From Trogon surrucura (lineage: Eukaryota; Chordata; Aves; Trogoniformes; Trogonidae): a stretch of DNA of 64,000 nt. The position numbers were made by a program, and so were the translations under genes. Shown piece by piece: positions 22,071-35,457 of this stretch (position 1 is the first letter of the stretch; each line of letters opens with the position of its first letter). The stretch is taken from contig CM036621.1 of NCBI GenBank assembly GCA_020746105.1, positions 54,594,264 to 54,658,263 of the forward strand, given 5' to 3'. The notes under the pieces are model-generated. The model saw nothing but the letters and a program-made list of their open reading frames with translations. It had not been told where the DNA came from and did no database searches.

Positions 22071-25000
22071 ATCAAGTGGGTGACATTCCAGTTATTGTAC
22101 AGATTGTTTTACATAATGATTATTGAGATTAAAATTTGTTTGTTTTTCCAGCTGCTAATTAGGACATTGTAAGTTTTTAGGACACAAAAATTATATCCAC
22201 GTTCCAACAGAAAATTGTGTTCTAAGAAAACTGTTTGGAGTGTCCACCTTTCCTATTTTTTTTCATTTTTTTTTCCTGTGATGATGTTGAATAATACTTA
22301 TTTCTTTCAGCATAAATATTATAGCCTTTTACAACAAATAGCTCTAATCAACTATGTCTTTACTTTGTCACTTTTATCAAAATTCTTCATGAGGGAGACG
22401 TAAGTTCTCTCCAGTGTTTTTTTTTTAATTGACAATTTTAGTAAATCTGAACTCGGGTAACTTGAAACACAACCATTCCTCACTCTTTCAGACTCAGTCT
22501 TACCTGCTTCTCTTGAGCAATGCATGGAAAATCTGTCCTGTGAATTGCACAATGCTACACTTCAGTGCTTCTTTTAATCCTCCAGTGAAACTCTATTTAA
22601 CTTACAAAATATGGGATGATTTTATTTAGAAAGAATTATGACTGAGGGTCTCATTTATGCTGAGACACAGTTTGCCTAATTAGAGCTGAGCGAAGTGGTG
22701 GTGGAGGGAGTAAGTATGAATGGTTTTCTACTGCCAGAAGACATCAAAGACGACTGGGGACTCAGATTTTCTGGAGAAAAGAGTGTTGTGGCATCAGGTC
22801 CAACCTCTCTAACACAGGTCACTCACAGCACTTCAGCAGGCTGATATCTGCAGATGGAGCTACAAATCAGCCTAGGAAGATTTAACATCCTCAAATGGTG
22901 GGAATACATTGTATTCCTTGCAGAGACTTCTAATTGTGGTGTGCGTAGAGGCCATTCTTATTTGAACTGACTCCAGCCCTGGTGAATTTTTGGTCTCTTG
23001 CTAGCGGAATATTCTCTTTTCATTATGCTGGTGGAACGGAGCAGGCAGGACAGGGTCACAGTTATAGGAAGGGTCATTGTCATCAATAGTCAGGCTACTC
23101 CCATGCAGGAACAAAGACCTTGTGGTGGTCTTAGCACAAAGAGCAGCAAATCCAAGAGATGTTTTACTAGTGAAGTCTGTTGATAAGCTGTCACATTTTG
23201 AGCAAGCTATAGCTGTTTGAGAGCAAGGGATCCATTTCTGGGTACGGAAGAGAAGAAGAAATGGCACTAGGCCATTACAGGTACAAATGCTGAAATTACT
23301 TTTCTCACAGCTAGCCATGCCTGGGATATTTTGTTCTGCGCCCAGCATAGCTATGTGGATATTTATATGAACTGCAGAAGGCATGTGCATCTCTGTGTGG
23401 GTGAGGACACCTGGACATAGGCTTCTTTACTGACATGAAGAAATGCCTTGACAAAAGACAGTTGCACTGGGCTGCTGCAGAGCTGGTAGAGTCAAAAGAC
23501 ATATTCTCAGGGCTGGAAAAGTACAGAGACTGGAGAGACCCAGGGAGTGTGGAGGAGTACATGCAGAGGTTTGGTCTGTTACCTTTGTAGACATGGCCTA
23601 AATGGACCTGCAGGCTACTTGAAAACCAGAGAGTCTTTCTAAGCATGTTTTTCAGGTAGGAGCACATTTTAAAGCACTTTCCTTTCCAAACCTTGTTTCA
23701 GTCTGCCCTCTTCCAGGTAAGAGTCTTAGGAAAGGCACTTGGGAAAGTTTTCTTTTGCCAAAGGAGTGGCTAGATGCCTTCTGATGGCACTTTGGTACTT
23801 CTGGTTTGACTGTAACTTCTCACAGATGGCAGTTAAGATGAGAGGGAATATAACAGCTGTGTGAAATGCTGGTAGCATCGTCCATAACACTTTCAGACTC
23901 CTTTATTTAAGAAGAAAGACCTAAGTCATCACAAACTCAAGCCAAGATTGTTAGTTGTCATTTTGCTCTCTCAGGCTGCTTTTTGAGCAGTGATTTGTGC
24001 CTGGCTGGCTGTTTCAGATACAAAGCCTGTAGAGCTTCTTCCTGGAACATCCCAACACAGTAAACAAGGGAAAGCAGAGGCAAAGTTTCTCCTGTGCAGC
24101 CAGCTGGAGAGCCTGTGCTTTCTCACTTCTTCGTGCATTCTTACCCTTGACCCCAGTGTGCTATCCAGTTCCCTCTGTCAGGTTCTCCTGAAAGCTGTGA
24201 TTTCCTCTCCTGACAGGCAGCAGGAAGATGAGAAAGCTGTTGGGCAACCTTTGCTCTGAGAGTACTGGAGGGTTATTAACAAAGCATGCCTGACAGGCAG
24301 GGTCTAGGAAATCCTGATAACATCAGGAAGAGGGAGGAAAGTAAACAGTCCGGTAGCTTAGGGTGTGTTTGTAATTTTAAAATTGGCGAGGCTAGCAGCT
24401 TTATAAGCTGTTCTTTCCCTTACAGTGTCACTGTCACAGACTTGGTGCTGCACAGGAGGTCACACTGTTTCCACCAGCAGCTGAGATGGATTCAATATCT
24501 TTAGCTGGGCCTCTATTTTGAATTAGTCCAAAGGTTGGAGAAGTTTTGGCTTGGATTCAGCACCACACAGGAGAGCAAAATGATCCAACTTACTCTGTCC
24601 TCAGATGTGAGAGCATGGCAAATGGGAAGAGTCTTTTCCACTGCTCATAACCACTGCAAGGACAAGGCACCTATTTTACAAGGGAGTCAAGACCGGGAAG
24701 AGAACCTGTGTCATTGACTTCCACTAACCCGGCTTCATAAAAGCCAGATAGGACATTTATTTGGGAACTGTGAAATCCCATCCTCCGGGCAGTTTGCAGC
24801 TCAGCTTTTGATATAGGCTTTTTCTAATTATCACTGACAGGCAGATCGACGCTAAGTTTATACATTTTAGTTCTTGTTTTTCGTCTTCCCTCCCCTTCTT
24901 CGTATCATGTGTCAGCTTTAGTTTCCAAATACATTTCCGTGTCAAAGCACTAAACTTCATCCATCATGAGCACATTTGTGCAAGTTCTACTAAAATAACC

Positions 25001-26338
25001 CTGCTGCCATGTCTCTCTGGGAAGGTGGAGTCTCCAGTTATAATGTGACATGACAATGGAAGCACCATGAGGCTGGCTAGTGAGATTATATCTTTTCCAT
25101 TTGTGCAGTAACTGTTGTTTAGTATGGCTTGTCAGTCTGTCAGATAAAGGCACACAGCCATCTATGAGGAATTATTAATGAAGATTCAGACATTTTTTCT
25201 TCTGGAAACGGATCACTTCACTCTTCATCTTGCTGACTTTTTACATTAGAAAACTAAAAATAGCCCTGAGTTTATAAGGAAAGACCTACAATATCTGGCA
25301 GGTTTTGCCTTTCCTTTCCTGGAGTCCATTCCCCAGAGGAAAGTTAAATATACAAACCCTTTTTCTAATGGTTTGAGCTGAGCATTTCAGAATAAACATA
25401 AAATACAAGGTGTGCATCTTTGTCTGTTAAGGACATTCAATCCACTGAGCCCCCTTACCATCCAAACAGAAAGCAAAGACCAAAAAATATCTCCAGCTTC
25501 AGATTATTTACACTTTTGAGGAAAAGGCAGGTTAAGAAAAAGAAGTGCTAATCACACCAGCTTGAATAAACTTGGTGTTGCGAAACGCTGCACAGCTTTC
25601 CCCACTTCCCGGCCAATGCAGCTCAGCCCCTGTCGAAGCAGCCCTGACGTCGCAAAGCTCGGCATGCTGGAGCAATGTCCCATCCTGACACCGGGACCTG
25701 TGGGGGCACACCAGGGGCAGGAGATGCATGCAGGGGGAGGAGAGTGTTACATAGGCAGCTGTCTGCTGGTGACCCACGGTATTGTGTTATGACTGAGAAA
25801 ACTCATTTCTACAGATGACCTTGATGGGGCTTTCCTTCTTTGCTTTTCAAAATAGATGGCTGAAACCTGGAAATAATATTGACTGCTAAGGCAGAGTTTT
25901 TTGCTTCCTCTCCCCCATAACATAGAGCGCCCAAGAGATATTTAGATCCCCAGAACTTCTGGGTTTCAGATGTTAAGGGAGAAAACTTCTGTAGTTGCTT
26001 GTAGTGTCTTTTCATTTCCCACCAGGATGACAGTGAGATACTCAACTGGTGTGGATGAGCTTCTCTTTCCAATGAGCATAGACCAAAGGCACTAGAACAG
26101 GTGTGTTACATGGTACCACCTTCATAAATGGGCAGCAATGGTCCTTGTATACATATGCACAGACACACGCGTATGTCTAGTACAAAGACCAATTTAGAAA
26201 TGTGTGACTCATTTTCTCCTCTTACTTCCTGGAGGATAGGATACAATTTGTGCCGAAATGCACAACTCACAGGGTGCCTCGGCATTGTGTGGGGTGAAGT
26301 TTTCAGTGCAACAATGGCCAACACCCTGAAATGAAAAC

Positions 26339-26967
26339 TCAACATGAAGCTCAACATGAGCAGGTAGTGTGCTCATGCAGCCCAGAAGGCCAGCCGTATC
26401 CTGGGATGCAATAAGAGGAGTGTGGCCAGCCGATCAAGATAGGTGGCCCTCCCTCTTTGCTCTCGTGAGACCCCACTTTGAATACTGCGTCCAGTTCTGG
26501 TGTCCCCAGCATAAGAGGGATATGGATCTGTTGGAACGAGTTAAGAGGAGGGCCACAAAGATGATCCAGGGGCTGGAGAACCTCTACTATGAGGACAGGC
26601 TGAGGGAGCTGGGATTGTTCAGCCTGGAGAAGAGAAGACTCAGGGGGGGAGCCTACAGGCACCTACAGGAAGGCTGGAGAGGGACTTTTTACAAGAGTGT
26701 CCAGTGATAGGACAAGAAGTAATGGATTTAAACTGAAGGAGAATAGGTTTAGATTGGATCTTAGGAAGAAATTCTTCAGTACAAGGGTGGCAAGACTCTG
26801 GAATAGATTTCCCAAAGAAGTTGTGGATGCCCCCTCCCTGGAGATGTTCAAGGCCAGGGTGGATGAGACCTTGAGCAACCTGGTCTAGTTAAGGGCATCC
26901 CTGCCCATGGCAGGGAGGTTGGATTAGATGATCTTTTAGGTCCCTTCCAACCTAAGCCATTCTATGA
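26339..26967 (+). mobile_element. CR1 LINE, 5'-truncated, plus strand
   Basis: A + strand CR1 fragment ending at CCTAAGCCATTCTATGA, the family's 3' terminus with a single ATTCTATG unit. It begins near CTCAACATGAGCAGGTAGTG, within the RT C-terminal coding region, and is about 630 bp long. Compared with the copy at 6 kb it lacks a short segment near 26430-26460, just before [18 protein letters not shown]. It is flanked by unique DNA, and I found no convincing target duplication. Old but still readable. Confidence 0.92.
26369..26888 (+). pseudogene. CR1 reverse transcriptase C-terminal end, frameshifted
   Basis: The frame 26369-26707 carries [36 protein letters not shown] and [17 protein letters not shown] second frame, 26697-26888, carries FRLDLRKKFFSTRVARLW and ends at the natural CR1 stop (TAG, 26886-26888). 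The two halves are offset by an indel near 26660-26700. There is no catalytic domain because of 5' truncation. This is a dead transposon gene. Confidence 0.85.
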
Positions 26968-29823
26968 AATCCCAAGAAGGGGAAAGAAGATCAGACTCCT
27001 CTCTCTGTCAAAAAATCTGAATGTGGTTCCACATGATTTAATGTAACTAACTGATTCTCTCGGATATTCTGGGGCTGCATTGTATGCTTGACGCTTTCCA
27101 AAACCAAACCAAGTCAACATAGTGCTCTGCAGTGCAAAGCAAAGCAAAACCACAAAAAGTTCATGTGTAGTCATCGGACAAAAATTTGCTAAGTACCGGC
27201 AGAAATGAGGAGTTAATGGGTCCCATATGTGGCAGCTAGTCTGAGCTTTATAAGATTTTCTATGAGATTTCTGGAAAAAATTCTATAGCAGCAAATGAGA
27301 TCAAAAATCCATTTTCTTGTTAAACTGGACAGCTAACATTCAGGCTGCATTTTCTTCCATAGCTGAATTCGTAAATGCAGGCTAACAAACTTGGATAGGA
27401 TTCCTACTCTGTAAAATAAACAGATGACAGCCTCCAGTATTTCTGAGCAGTAAGACACTTAAAACTTTAATCAGCCTCTCAGCAAGATGAGACTGAAACA
27501 ATTCAAAAAATATTTACCTTTTAATGCATCTTTGGAGATATAAGCTCTTACAGTCTTCCTAGATATTTTTGTATTCAATTGTTGCAGTTGGACCATGTGC
27601 CGTGCTTCTTGTACAATGTACACACTGTTCACATTAATTTGATGAACTTGGTGATGCCTTCAACCGATTTTCCAGTGTTGTCATAGCACTGGTATTTAAT
27701 CCTTACTGGGATGGAAATGCATTGTGTTGGACTGTACAAAGCCTGACGAGGTCAGGTTAGGTTTTTTTTCCCTCGTTCATTTTAAGTGTGTTCTGAACAG
27801 CAGGGATAAGAAATATTATTGCTTTCATGTGCTGACATCAATTATGCGAGAAAGGTCAAACCACTGGAATTCTGTTTACCATTGCATAGGAGAAGGATCA
27901 GTAGGCTAGGTCTGAAAACTAAAAGCACACATTTATTCCAACGATTGCCTGGAGTGCAGATGTGCTCGGGGATATTGCCTGGATGATTTTAAGGATTTAG
28001 GCTGGTAGAAGTAGCATTTGGGGACTTTCGAGCTAGAACTCCTAAAAAAGAATGTCTCTCAAGGCAAACTGGTGACAAAAACACTACAGGCTGAAGCAGC
28101 ATCTCTGTCTCATGGTATCCATACAGTTTCCATGCTGGTATTCAGAAGATTATCTCTTTGTTGGCCATTTCCACATTTTTAATGCAGCTTCTAATGCAAT
28201 TAGGAGGGCTCTTGAGTCCTTCCTCACAATCCCCCCAGGAAAGCTCATCAGTGTAGAAGCCAGTGATTACCTTTAAGAGCAAGACAGAGAATTGCTGTTC
28301 CTTTGGGACCACTTGCAGAGCCTGCTTTAGCATTTTGGGAGCATCTTTAGTCTCTATAGAGGTTAGAATTTTTAAAAGTATCAATAGATAACTTGCCACA
28401 TAATCGTATCCTCAGTTTCTTATGACTGAGATTCTAGGTAGCTCCATTCATTACTGTCTGTAGTCTTCTATGTGATCTTCAGGTAGAAGTGCTCAAGAAA
28501 TGTGAAGTGTTACTGCTGAAGAAAAAAAGTCAGTGAGAAAGATGAAGAATCCACAGTGTGAGGACAAACTGTATGTGTTTATGTGGGAGATACTTTGTTT
28601 AGTCACCCAATATTACTGTCTGGGAGATTTATCTGTTCCTGAATGGCTTTCCTAGAAATAAGTCATAAAGATCTGGGCAGTTAAGGGCAACCTACAGCTC
28701 TGTCAGGGCAGAGACAAATGGAAAGAGAGAAAGAGAAGTTCTGGGGAGTAAGATGATGATTGGCAAATCTGGGGAATCTTGTGAGACAGTCCTCCATAAA
28801 ACTCACAAAGACAGCCACGAAGGCCAGCATGAAATTGTGCCAGTGGCTGATGTAGGAGGAAGACATGGGCACAGGGATCCTCTATCTTGCTGTCCTGTAA
28901 GGGGTGCGCTGAAGGACACCTTTGTTACGCCTCCCAGCAAAGCCATGTGGTGATTTCAGTGAGCATGGGAAAGACAGCTCAGAAGATGGGGCTAAGGGAG
29001 CACCAATGTGTTTGTGGTGGGGTAAAAGCTGAATCTCTGAATTAAGGGCCTGCATTAGTATGCCAGAATTATCAGTGTGTTCACACCTCTGAACTGCCCT
29101 GGAACTGTAGGAGGAGCAGGTTTCTCCAGTGGCAGGCAGAGGACTGGGTCACTGAAGTGGCACAGAGCACTCAGATGATTGCAAAGATCATGAGGTGAAA
29201 CACTGAGGAGCAAACCCGAGCAGGGAGCAGGTTGAAAGCCAGACATGGTGGGTGCGGTCTCACAGGATGCATCCCACAACACTACGAAATGCAAATACTG
29301 CATGAGCAACCAAATGCAGCCTCCCACTGGGGAGTGTGGGTGGGAGTTCCTGCTACTGCCAGGAGTGGTGAGATGTTGAGGCACCACAGAGCCATCCATG
29401 CAAGCTTGAACCCTGAAGCTAGTGTCTCCAGCTGAGCCTTGGGAAAAACTTCTCCTGCTGGGCATGCTTTCTGGGGTTCCGCAGTTTGGGGTAGGCTTTG
29501 GTATTCCCCAAACACTCTTTTTTTGTGTGTTTCTTCTTAGATGATTTCTTCTAATGTGCCCGAGACACCTCCCCTCCCTTACAGACGTGGCTGCTCCTCA
29601 GGAACATGGAACCTGTCTGGATATTTGTATCTCTGAATTGGCAGATAAGAAACTTTCCCCTCTCTAATAAAACCATTGGCCAGCTTACCTTCAGCCAACC
29701 ACTGCAGTTAATCCAAGTCTCTGCTAACTGATCTATTCCTTAATTATTCAGTGACCCTGGCAGACTCTGTCTGTACAGTGGGAGAAGAAAAGCTATGGGA
29801 AGTTGTTCTTTGCTTGGGTTTTT

Positions 29824-29844
29824 ATTTGTTTGTTTGTTTGTTTC
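29824..29844. repeat. TTTG microsatellite
   Basis: About five TTTG units in a row. A simple repeat with no associated gene. Confidence 0.9.
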
Positions 29845-31973
29845 AGGCTTGTTTTGTTTGAGTTTTCCCATGGATCTTTGTCCAAGTCTGTCTGCATGTG
29901 AGCAGGGCATCACCAAGAGTAAATAACTCCCATTGTTAGCCTTCTGTCACTATCCCTTGGCACATACGTCCAACTTGGAAACAGAGAGGCAGCAAAGAAA
30001 ACAGATGTTCAAAATGAAATTTGCAGTCTGACAAGGATACAGGAAGATCACTGTACAAAAAATGTTTCCTGGATGATCACAGCCAGCGGACAGAGAAACT
30101 TATGCACCATGAGTGTAGGAAGATGACAGACTTCAGCATTTCTCTGTTGAGCCTTTACTGCATTTGAGCTCCTGCCACATCCTGTTACCTCTTCATTTGC
30201 AGTGATTCTGGAAACTAGCCTTTCCTTCTGAACCTGACTGCAAAAACTTAGAGTGGATCAGGAACTGGGCAGAATGTGTTTCAACATTTGTTATTGCATC
30301 TTTGTTCATCTTTGTGGACCAGCTGTTTTGTCTGAGCTTTCTTCAGGCCTAAAATATTTTCCTGCTGTTTCTGATCATGGTTTTTTTCTTTCTCGAGAGT
30401 CTTAATTGATTCCTTCTATTGTCAAATTCGGTGGTTTTGTCCTACCCTACCAGTCACATACAGCTCCACCCCAGTGTACCCCCTCAGCATATCTAAAGTC
30501 ATGGCAAACATGGTGCATCAGCTCAGAAAGTTGATGGGAACATCATCTTGGAGTGTAACCTCATCTTTAGCACTATGTACAATGCAGCCAAGCACAAGGG
30601 GAAAGTAGAGCTGGAGGAGCACTCAGCACTGCAGAAGGGTGGAGAAATGATTGTCTTTAACTGGGTGTGGGAGAAGATTCAGTGTTTCAGAGCGCTCTGT
30701 AGTGTCTGTAGAAGTCTGGAGGGGAGGGAGGAAAGCAGGCTAATCTGCATGTGGCCAGAAGCTGTGCTGTCCATCTGAATATATTATCAGTGTTTGTATG
30801 TAACTGAGAACCTGTTTAGTGGTGGAGAGATGTGAAAAATTCTGGAGGAGAACAGGCTCTGTGCATTGCTTTGGAGAGCAGCACGTGCTCTTGTGCTGGT
30901 GGACTGAGAGCAAAGTGCCATATTGATACCAGACAAGCTCCAGATGCAGAGCAGCTCAAGGCCAATGGGGGAGGAGGATGAAATGTAGGACGTGTGAAGA
31001 GCCAGTATGATCCACCGAGATAATGCAGAAATTCTGTCTGACATCTGAAATGATGTAGCCAGGAAAAGATAAGGCTCTCCCCACGAGGAGAGACAATAAT
31101 TGGTTTTTAGCATAACAGATCAGAGATTAGGCACTCCTGCCTGTAATCTGCCATGCTGGAAACAGTAGCTTCCTCTGCTGATGCTAAATATTTAAATTGA
31201 AGACTGCAACTGTCCACAACATCCTCCACCATTTATCTACAGAGAGAAAGGATTAAATTTCCATCCAGCTTAAGTTAATTTTGAACTTGGAAATACTGCT
31301 ACTTCTTTCTCTGCTCATTTCGTTAAAGATGAGTGGAAGAGACTGGGTAAGGCAAACCAGAAGCAGCAGCAGAGTCTCTGCCAGCTGGGGACATGTGAGG
31401 GGACACTGACTGACCTCCTGGGAGAGCTCATAGTGATGTCTGTAGCATCCTACTCTCTGGTGTAGACAAGGAAAAGAGAACTGAAGGCAGCGACTAGCAG
31501 GTCTCCCTTTCTTCTCACACATCTTCACTCCAGTTTTGTTTTCCCTTGAAGTGCTATTACTGAGCAGGGTGCTGTGTAACACTTAGCTTGCTATATAAAG
31601 CAAGAGAGCCGGGGAGCTTTAAATGAAAGTAGTTAGCCTGTTTTGGTTCTCCCCACTCCAAGGAAGCGAGCCGAGCTTTGGTCTGTTTTTACATCTGCTT
31701 CATGAGTGCAATGCACAGACCCCATGCCCAGAGACATGTTACAACCCCACCTCCTTCTAACACACCAACACATGTACCAGCATAAATGCATAAGTAAAGA
31801 ATTGGGTTATTTTCTCTCTGTGAGGTGGATTTATTCCCCCCCTACTGTTCCCCACAAGCCTCCTGACCCTTTTGCCCCCCTTTGGCAGGCCCCTTACACT
31901 TGTACTCTGGAAAAACAGTAGTAGCTAACATTTGTGCCTTTGGCAATAAAACCACGGGCCTCGCAAACCCCAA

Positions 31974-32186
31974 ATGGCAAAAAGACATTTCCATTCCAAT
32001 CCTAGTTTTAAATTAAACTGTAATGAAAAATCAGCAGTGGCAGCTGGGACCAGAGACAGTGATTGTCTCGAGGAACAAAAAAAGGGAAGGAGGAGGAGAG
32101 AGGGAGAGACTGCAAGGAAAGCTCAGCCTGGTAATAAAGCAGCTGGTAAACCTTCAAGTAAAAAGAAATTAGAAAAACAAATCTAG
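31974..32186 (+). other. Lysine-rich 70-codon open frame, probably chance
   Basis: Begins at ATG with G at +4, and ends TAG. Residues 32-70 are rich in K, R, E, G and A (for example EEQKKGRRRREGETARK), which reflects the purine-rich DNA (AAGGGAAGGAGGAGGAGAG). I recognise no family. The frame could be part of an unannotated transcript but more likely arises from purine bias. It sits next to the GC-rich patch at 32190-32400. Confidence 0.15.
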
Positions 32187-32189
32187 CAG

Positions 32190-32400
32190 AGAGGGAAGCA
32201 GAGACGCCTGCCCTTCCTCACCGCACCATGGAGGAGGGCCCCAGGCCCAGGCACGCTGCCATGGGAGCTGCACGGTCCTGTGGTGACATCTGGAGGAGAT
32301 GTGTGGTGGCCCGGGGCTGAGCTCATCCCTCCTCCCTGGCCCAGGGACCCCTGCCCCAGCTCCATCCCAGCTGCAGAAAGACCCCGCAGCTCTCCTTGAG
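32190..32400. other. GC-rich patch
   Basis: The block contains ATGGAGGAGGGCCCCAGGCCC, GGCCCGGGGC and CCCAGGGACCCCTGCCCC, clearly richer in G+C than its neighbours. CpG dinucleotides are present but few, so it does not look like a strong CpG island. Overlapping frames run through it on the minus strand. Nature unknown. Confidence 0.5.
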
Positions 32401-33479
32401 CAGTGACACACCTGACACTTTATACACTTCTCTAGATATATACAGGCAGCCACAAAGCACAGAACTAATGGGTAATGCTGCTTTAGGAGTTTTGGTAGGT
32501 ATTTCAATGAGAAATGGAAAGCTAACCATCAAAACTCTCAGGTTTGTTTTTCTTGTGTCAGTTCTTCAAGAAGCCAAAGTTTTCTTTGGCAAGCAGGCAC
32601 TTTATTTTGTCCCAGTGGGAGGCTAAAGCAAGGAAGACAGACCAAATTCGAGAGGGATGTGGTCTGCAATGTGAGATTTGTTTGAAGGTCTAGGCTTTTT
32701 TCTTAGTAATGTATACAACAATTCAGCCAAAAGCCTGACTTACATTTTCCTGGCATACCTTAAAGAGGCAATTGCAAGAGTACAGTGCTACATCTCATCC
32801 TCATGGATGAAATTATAACGCCCATGAACTAAAAATGAATTTGTATTCTTTCATTTTTCTCAGTTGCTATTATTTTTTCTATTCCTTCACCCCTGCATGA
32901 AACTGAGAATAAAAAAAAGGAGAAACTTTTTGCTCTAAAGAATTTGCAGTGAGAGAAAGCAGGCCTGGGAGGGACACTGGAAGTGCAGAGGAACGCAGGG
33001 ACGCTCCAAAGGTCACGTAGCACATGCATAACATTTCTAAGAGAAGAACCGAGATCTCTGGAGAGTCAGTTCTGTGTCCCACGCACAGGACTTACACAGC
33101 CTTTCCAGAGCCTAAGCCCCTTCTGGGTCCTAACATATGCCTGGTAAGAGTTTGTGGTACTCATGCAGTGCAGGTACGTGCCTAATTCATTGAGCAAGAC
33201 ACAAGCGTGACGGTAAGCTAGGTGACAGTGCAATGCAAATAACTGTACAGGCCACACCGCTCCCTTGCCTGTCCAGTTTTGCAGTCAGCACACACAAGCG
33301 CAGGAGCTACATATTACTTGCAGACCACAGAAAGAAGTGCTGATTCTAAACAAATTTGTAATTTTGTTGATCCTTAATTTTAACAGTATGCGCACGATAA
33401 ATGAGTTGCTGGCCAAGTGTTCTCTTTAAATTGTCTGTAAGATACACAGTCAAAACTGGTATCTGAAGTTAAGATCCCA

Positions 33480-33689
33480 GTCTAGCTTCCTCAAAAATAG
33501 TTAGGCACTTAAATCCTTTGGAAGTCCCAGATTAGTAAGCACCTAAATATTTAGGCTAAATTTCCAGACTGCTGAACACCACAGGCTTTTTCACTGAAGT
33601 CACAGGAAAAACACGTATTTAAAAATTAGGCCAGTTATATTTGCATCTAAGTAAGAGCCCACGTTTAATTCGGAGGAACTGTGCACCTG
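33480..33689. repeat. Ancient amniote interspersed repeat (unclassified)
   Basis: Contains GTTAGGCACTTAAATCC, AAGCACCTAAATATTTAGGC and 'CACTGAAGTCACAGGAAAAACAC'. These resemble the 'taggcacctaaat...tgaagtcaatgg' units seen in old reptile and bird dispersed repeats. The two TAGGCAC/CACCTAAAT-type units are partly inverted to each other, as in a MITE. Too decayed to name. Confidence 0.4.
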
Positions 33690-33775
33690 CTTAAAAGAGT
33701 CTCAACCTCTCTCTGTGCCTCAGTTGTACTAGATGACAGTAACTGCTGTGTGTGCCTACCTGTAGAATATGCTTC
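33690..33775 (+). repeat. MIR-like SINE core remnant
   Basis: CTCAACCTCTCTCTGTGCCT followed by CAGTTGTACTAGATGACAGT and TGTGCCTACCTGTAG follows the MIR core order. That order is 'ttaacctctctgtgcctcagtttc', then a 'gtaaaatggggataata' zone, then 'tacctacct'. The first 21 bases match well and the rest loosely. It may belong to the same insertion as 33480-33689. Confidence 0.45.
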
Positions 33776-35457
33776 CATGTAGGTGGCAAATAAAACGATG
33801 CTGCTCTATGTGTTTATGATTGTCTGCAAAAACCTGTTCAGGTTATTTTCTTATGGGGCAAGGGAACTACATACCCAGCTTCCACTGAACCAATTGTGCT
33901 TAATTCCTTGGCAGTCTTTTTGAGGAAGAAGAGAGAAAAATTACGGATGAGATTTCAGAATCTCCAGCCCTGTGTCCTGTTCTCTGATCTCCATCACAAG
34001 ACATGCACAGGCCAACCTCTGTTCTCCCGTTCAGCTCCACTTCTGCTGGCCTCTGGTGCATAGAAGAGGGGTGGTGTGGGTGAGGGCTGTCTTGCTAAAC
34101 GGTGTCTTGGCCACCACACATCCTTCTACTTGACTGAAATGCTTATAATGCAGATGCATCATTCAGCTTTGGGTGAGTCTCTGGCAGTGCAGATCACTTG
34201 AACGTACACTCAGGAATTCAGATGTTTGTGAACCCAGCACCTTGGGCCTTGAGACACAGTGGACAAGATTTCTTCAAAATCTGCATTTCTCATGGGATTT
34301 TTAGTCCTACTCTAAACCTCAAACAAAATCTCACCTCTGCTTGTTTCTTTACTGAAAGCACTTGTGTTGGCCCTAGTGTTACTGTTTCTGTGCTTACAGT
34401 TGTGGAGGGGTAAAGAGAGAGACATTCGATCAAGACCACAGCTATATTTCACAGCTGGGTTTTTCACCACTGTTTGTTTGCTTTTCATACAAGCCATGTT
34501 GGGATATTTGCATGATAATGTGCTTTTTAAGGTGCTCTTGGATAGGACTGGGTTCTTTTTGTTCGTACAGTGGTTTGAGCCTTTCACAGTTGTGCACTGG
34601 CCAGAGGCCAAAATTCTGCTGTCTGTTCTGTGCCAGCAACTTCCACCGACTCCCAGACAATGCAGAAGCCCTGGGAGCTGCCTATGGCTCTGTGCATCTG
34701 GGGACAGAGCTTAAAACTCAATCAATGACTTGCTAATTCTATACAAAGCTGTAAGCAAAGCAGTCTCAGAAATCAAAATAAACTCTGGGGATGACTTGAG
34801 ACAGATACAATCTGTAATTGTCGCTACTTCGGTGAACTCTCTCTTTTCAAACACAGAAACTTGGTTATTGAGACCAACTCTGAGGGACGATAACTGGTTC
34901 CTTATAATTATTCTCTCTTGTGAAACTTCTGTAAAAAAAAAAGAAATAGTATGGGATTTCTCTGTGAAAGATTTCAGAATCATATCAAAGAGTTCCTGAC
35001 TTGATTTCCTGAGTTATTTAAATTACAGGAACTCACATCTGAGTCTGTGTTACTTAAAAGATCTAGTGGTCAAAGCTTTTTATGCTGTGGAAACAACTTT
35101 GTGCACATACAAATATTCCTATATCTTTTGATATAGGGCACAGAAAGCAGCGCAGCTGTGAACTCGAAGGGCACAGAATAGGAATAAACTTGGATCTGTT
35201 TGTAGATCTATGAAAGCCAGTGGCAAGTGTCCCATCAGTTTCCCAGAGATCAGGTTCAAGCCTCCACAAGCTCAGCAGATAATGCTCATGCAGTGGGGTG
35301 GGTAAGCAATATTCCCCAGGAAATAAAATCTGGAACTGTGTTGCATGGAATGTCACTGTTAAAACTAGGCTTGGGATCTCTAAGTGCTGCTGGGCTTCTG
35401 CTCCGTGCCCAAACCAGAGACCATCTCTCTTAAATCATTCTTCCATGTGGAAGAATC

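Larger units (their letters stand above)
16951..26338. other. Long unique non-coding stretch, no gene recognised
   Basis: Nearly 9.4 kb without a mobile element I can name beyond a possible MIR scrap near 21970. The longest plus frame, 19156-19632 (158 codons), opens with GTG and not ATG, and shows no family similarity. Minus frames 23001-23390 and 23311-23667 overlap in different phases and are likewise unsupported. Simple repeats include a T/A palindrome at 20589-20610 and a CT-rich run at 21719-21752. The block 20885-21155 looks like complex AT-rich non-coding DNA and is a candidate conserved element. Confidence 0.55.
26968..35457. other. Long unique non-coding stretch with an old repeat near 33.5 kb
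   Basis: No gene recognised over 8.5 kb. Short frames include 29055-29465 and 30787-31113 (minus) and 31974-32186 (plus, lysine-rich). It contains a TTTG microsatellite at 29824-29844 and a GC-rich patch at 32190-32400. An ancient repeat with a MIR-like core lies at 33480-33780. Confidence 0.55.
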
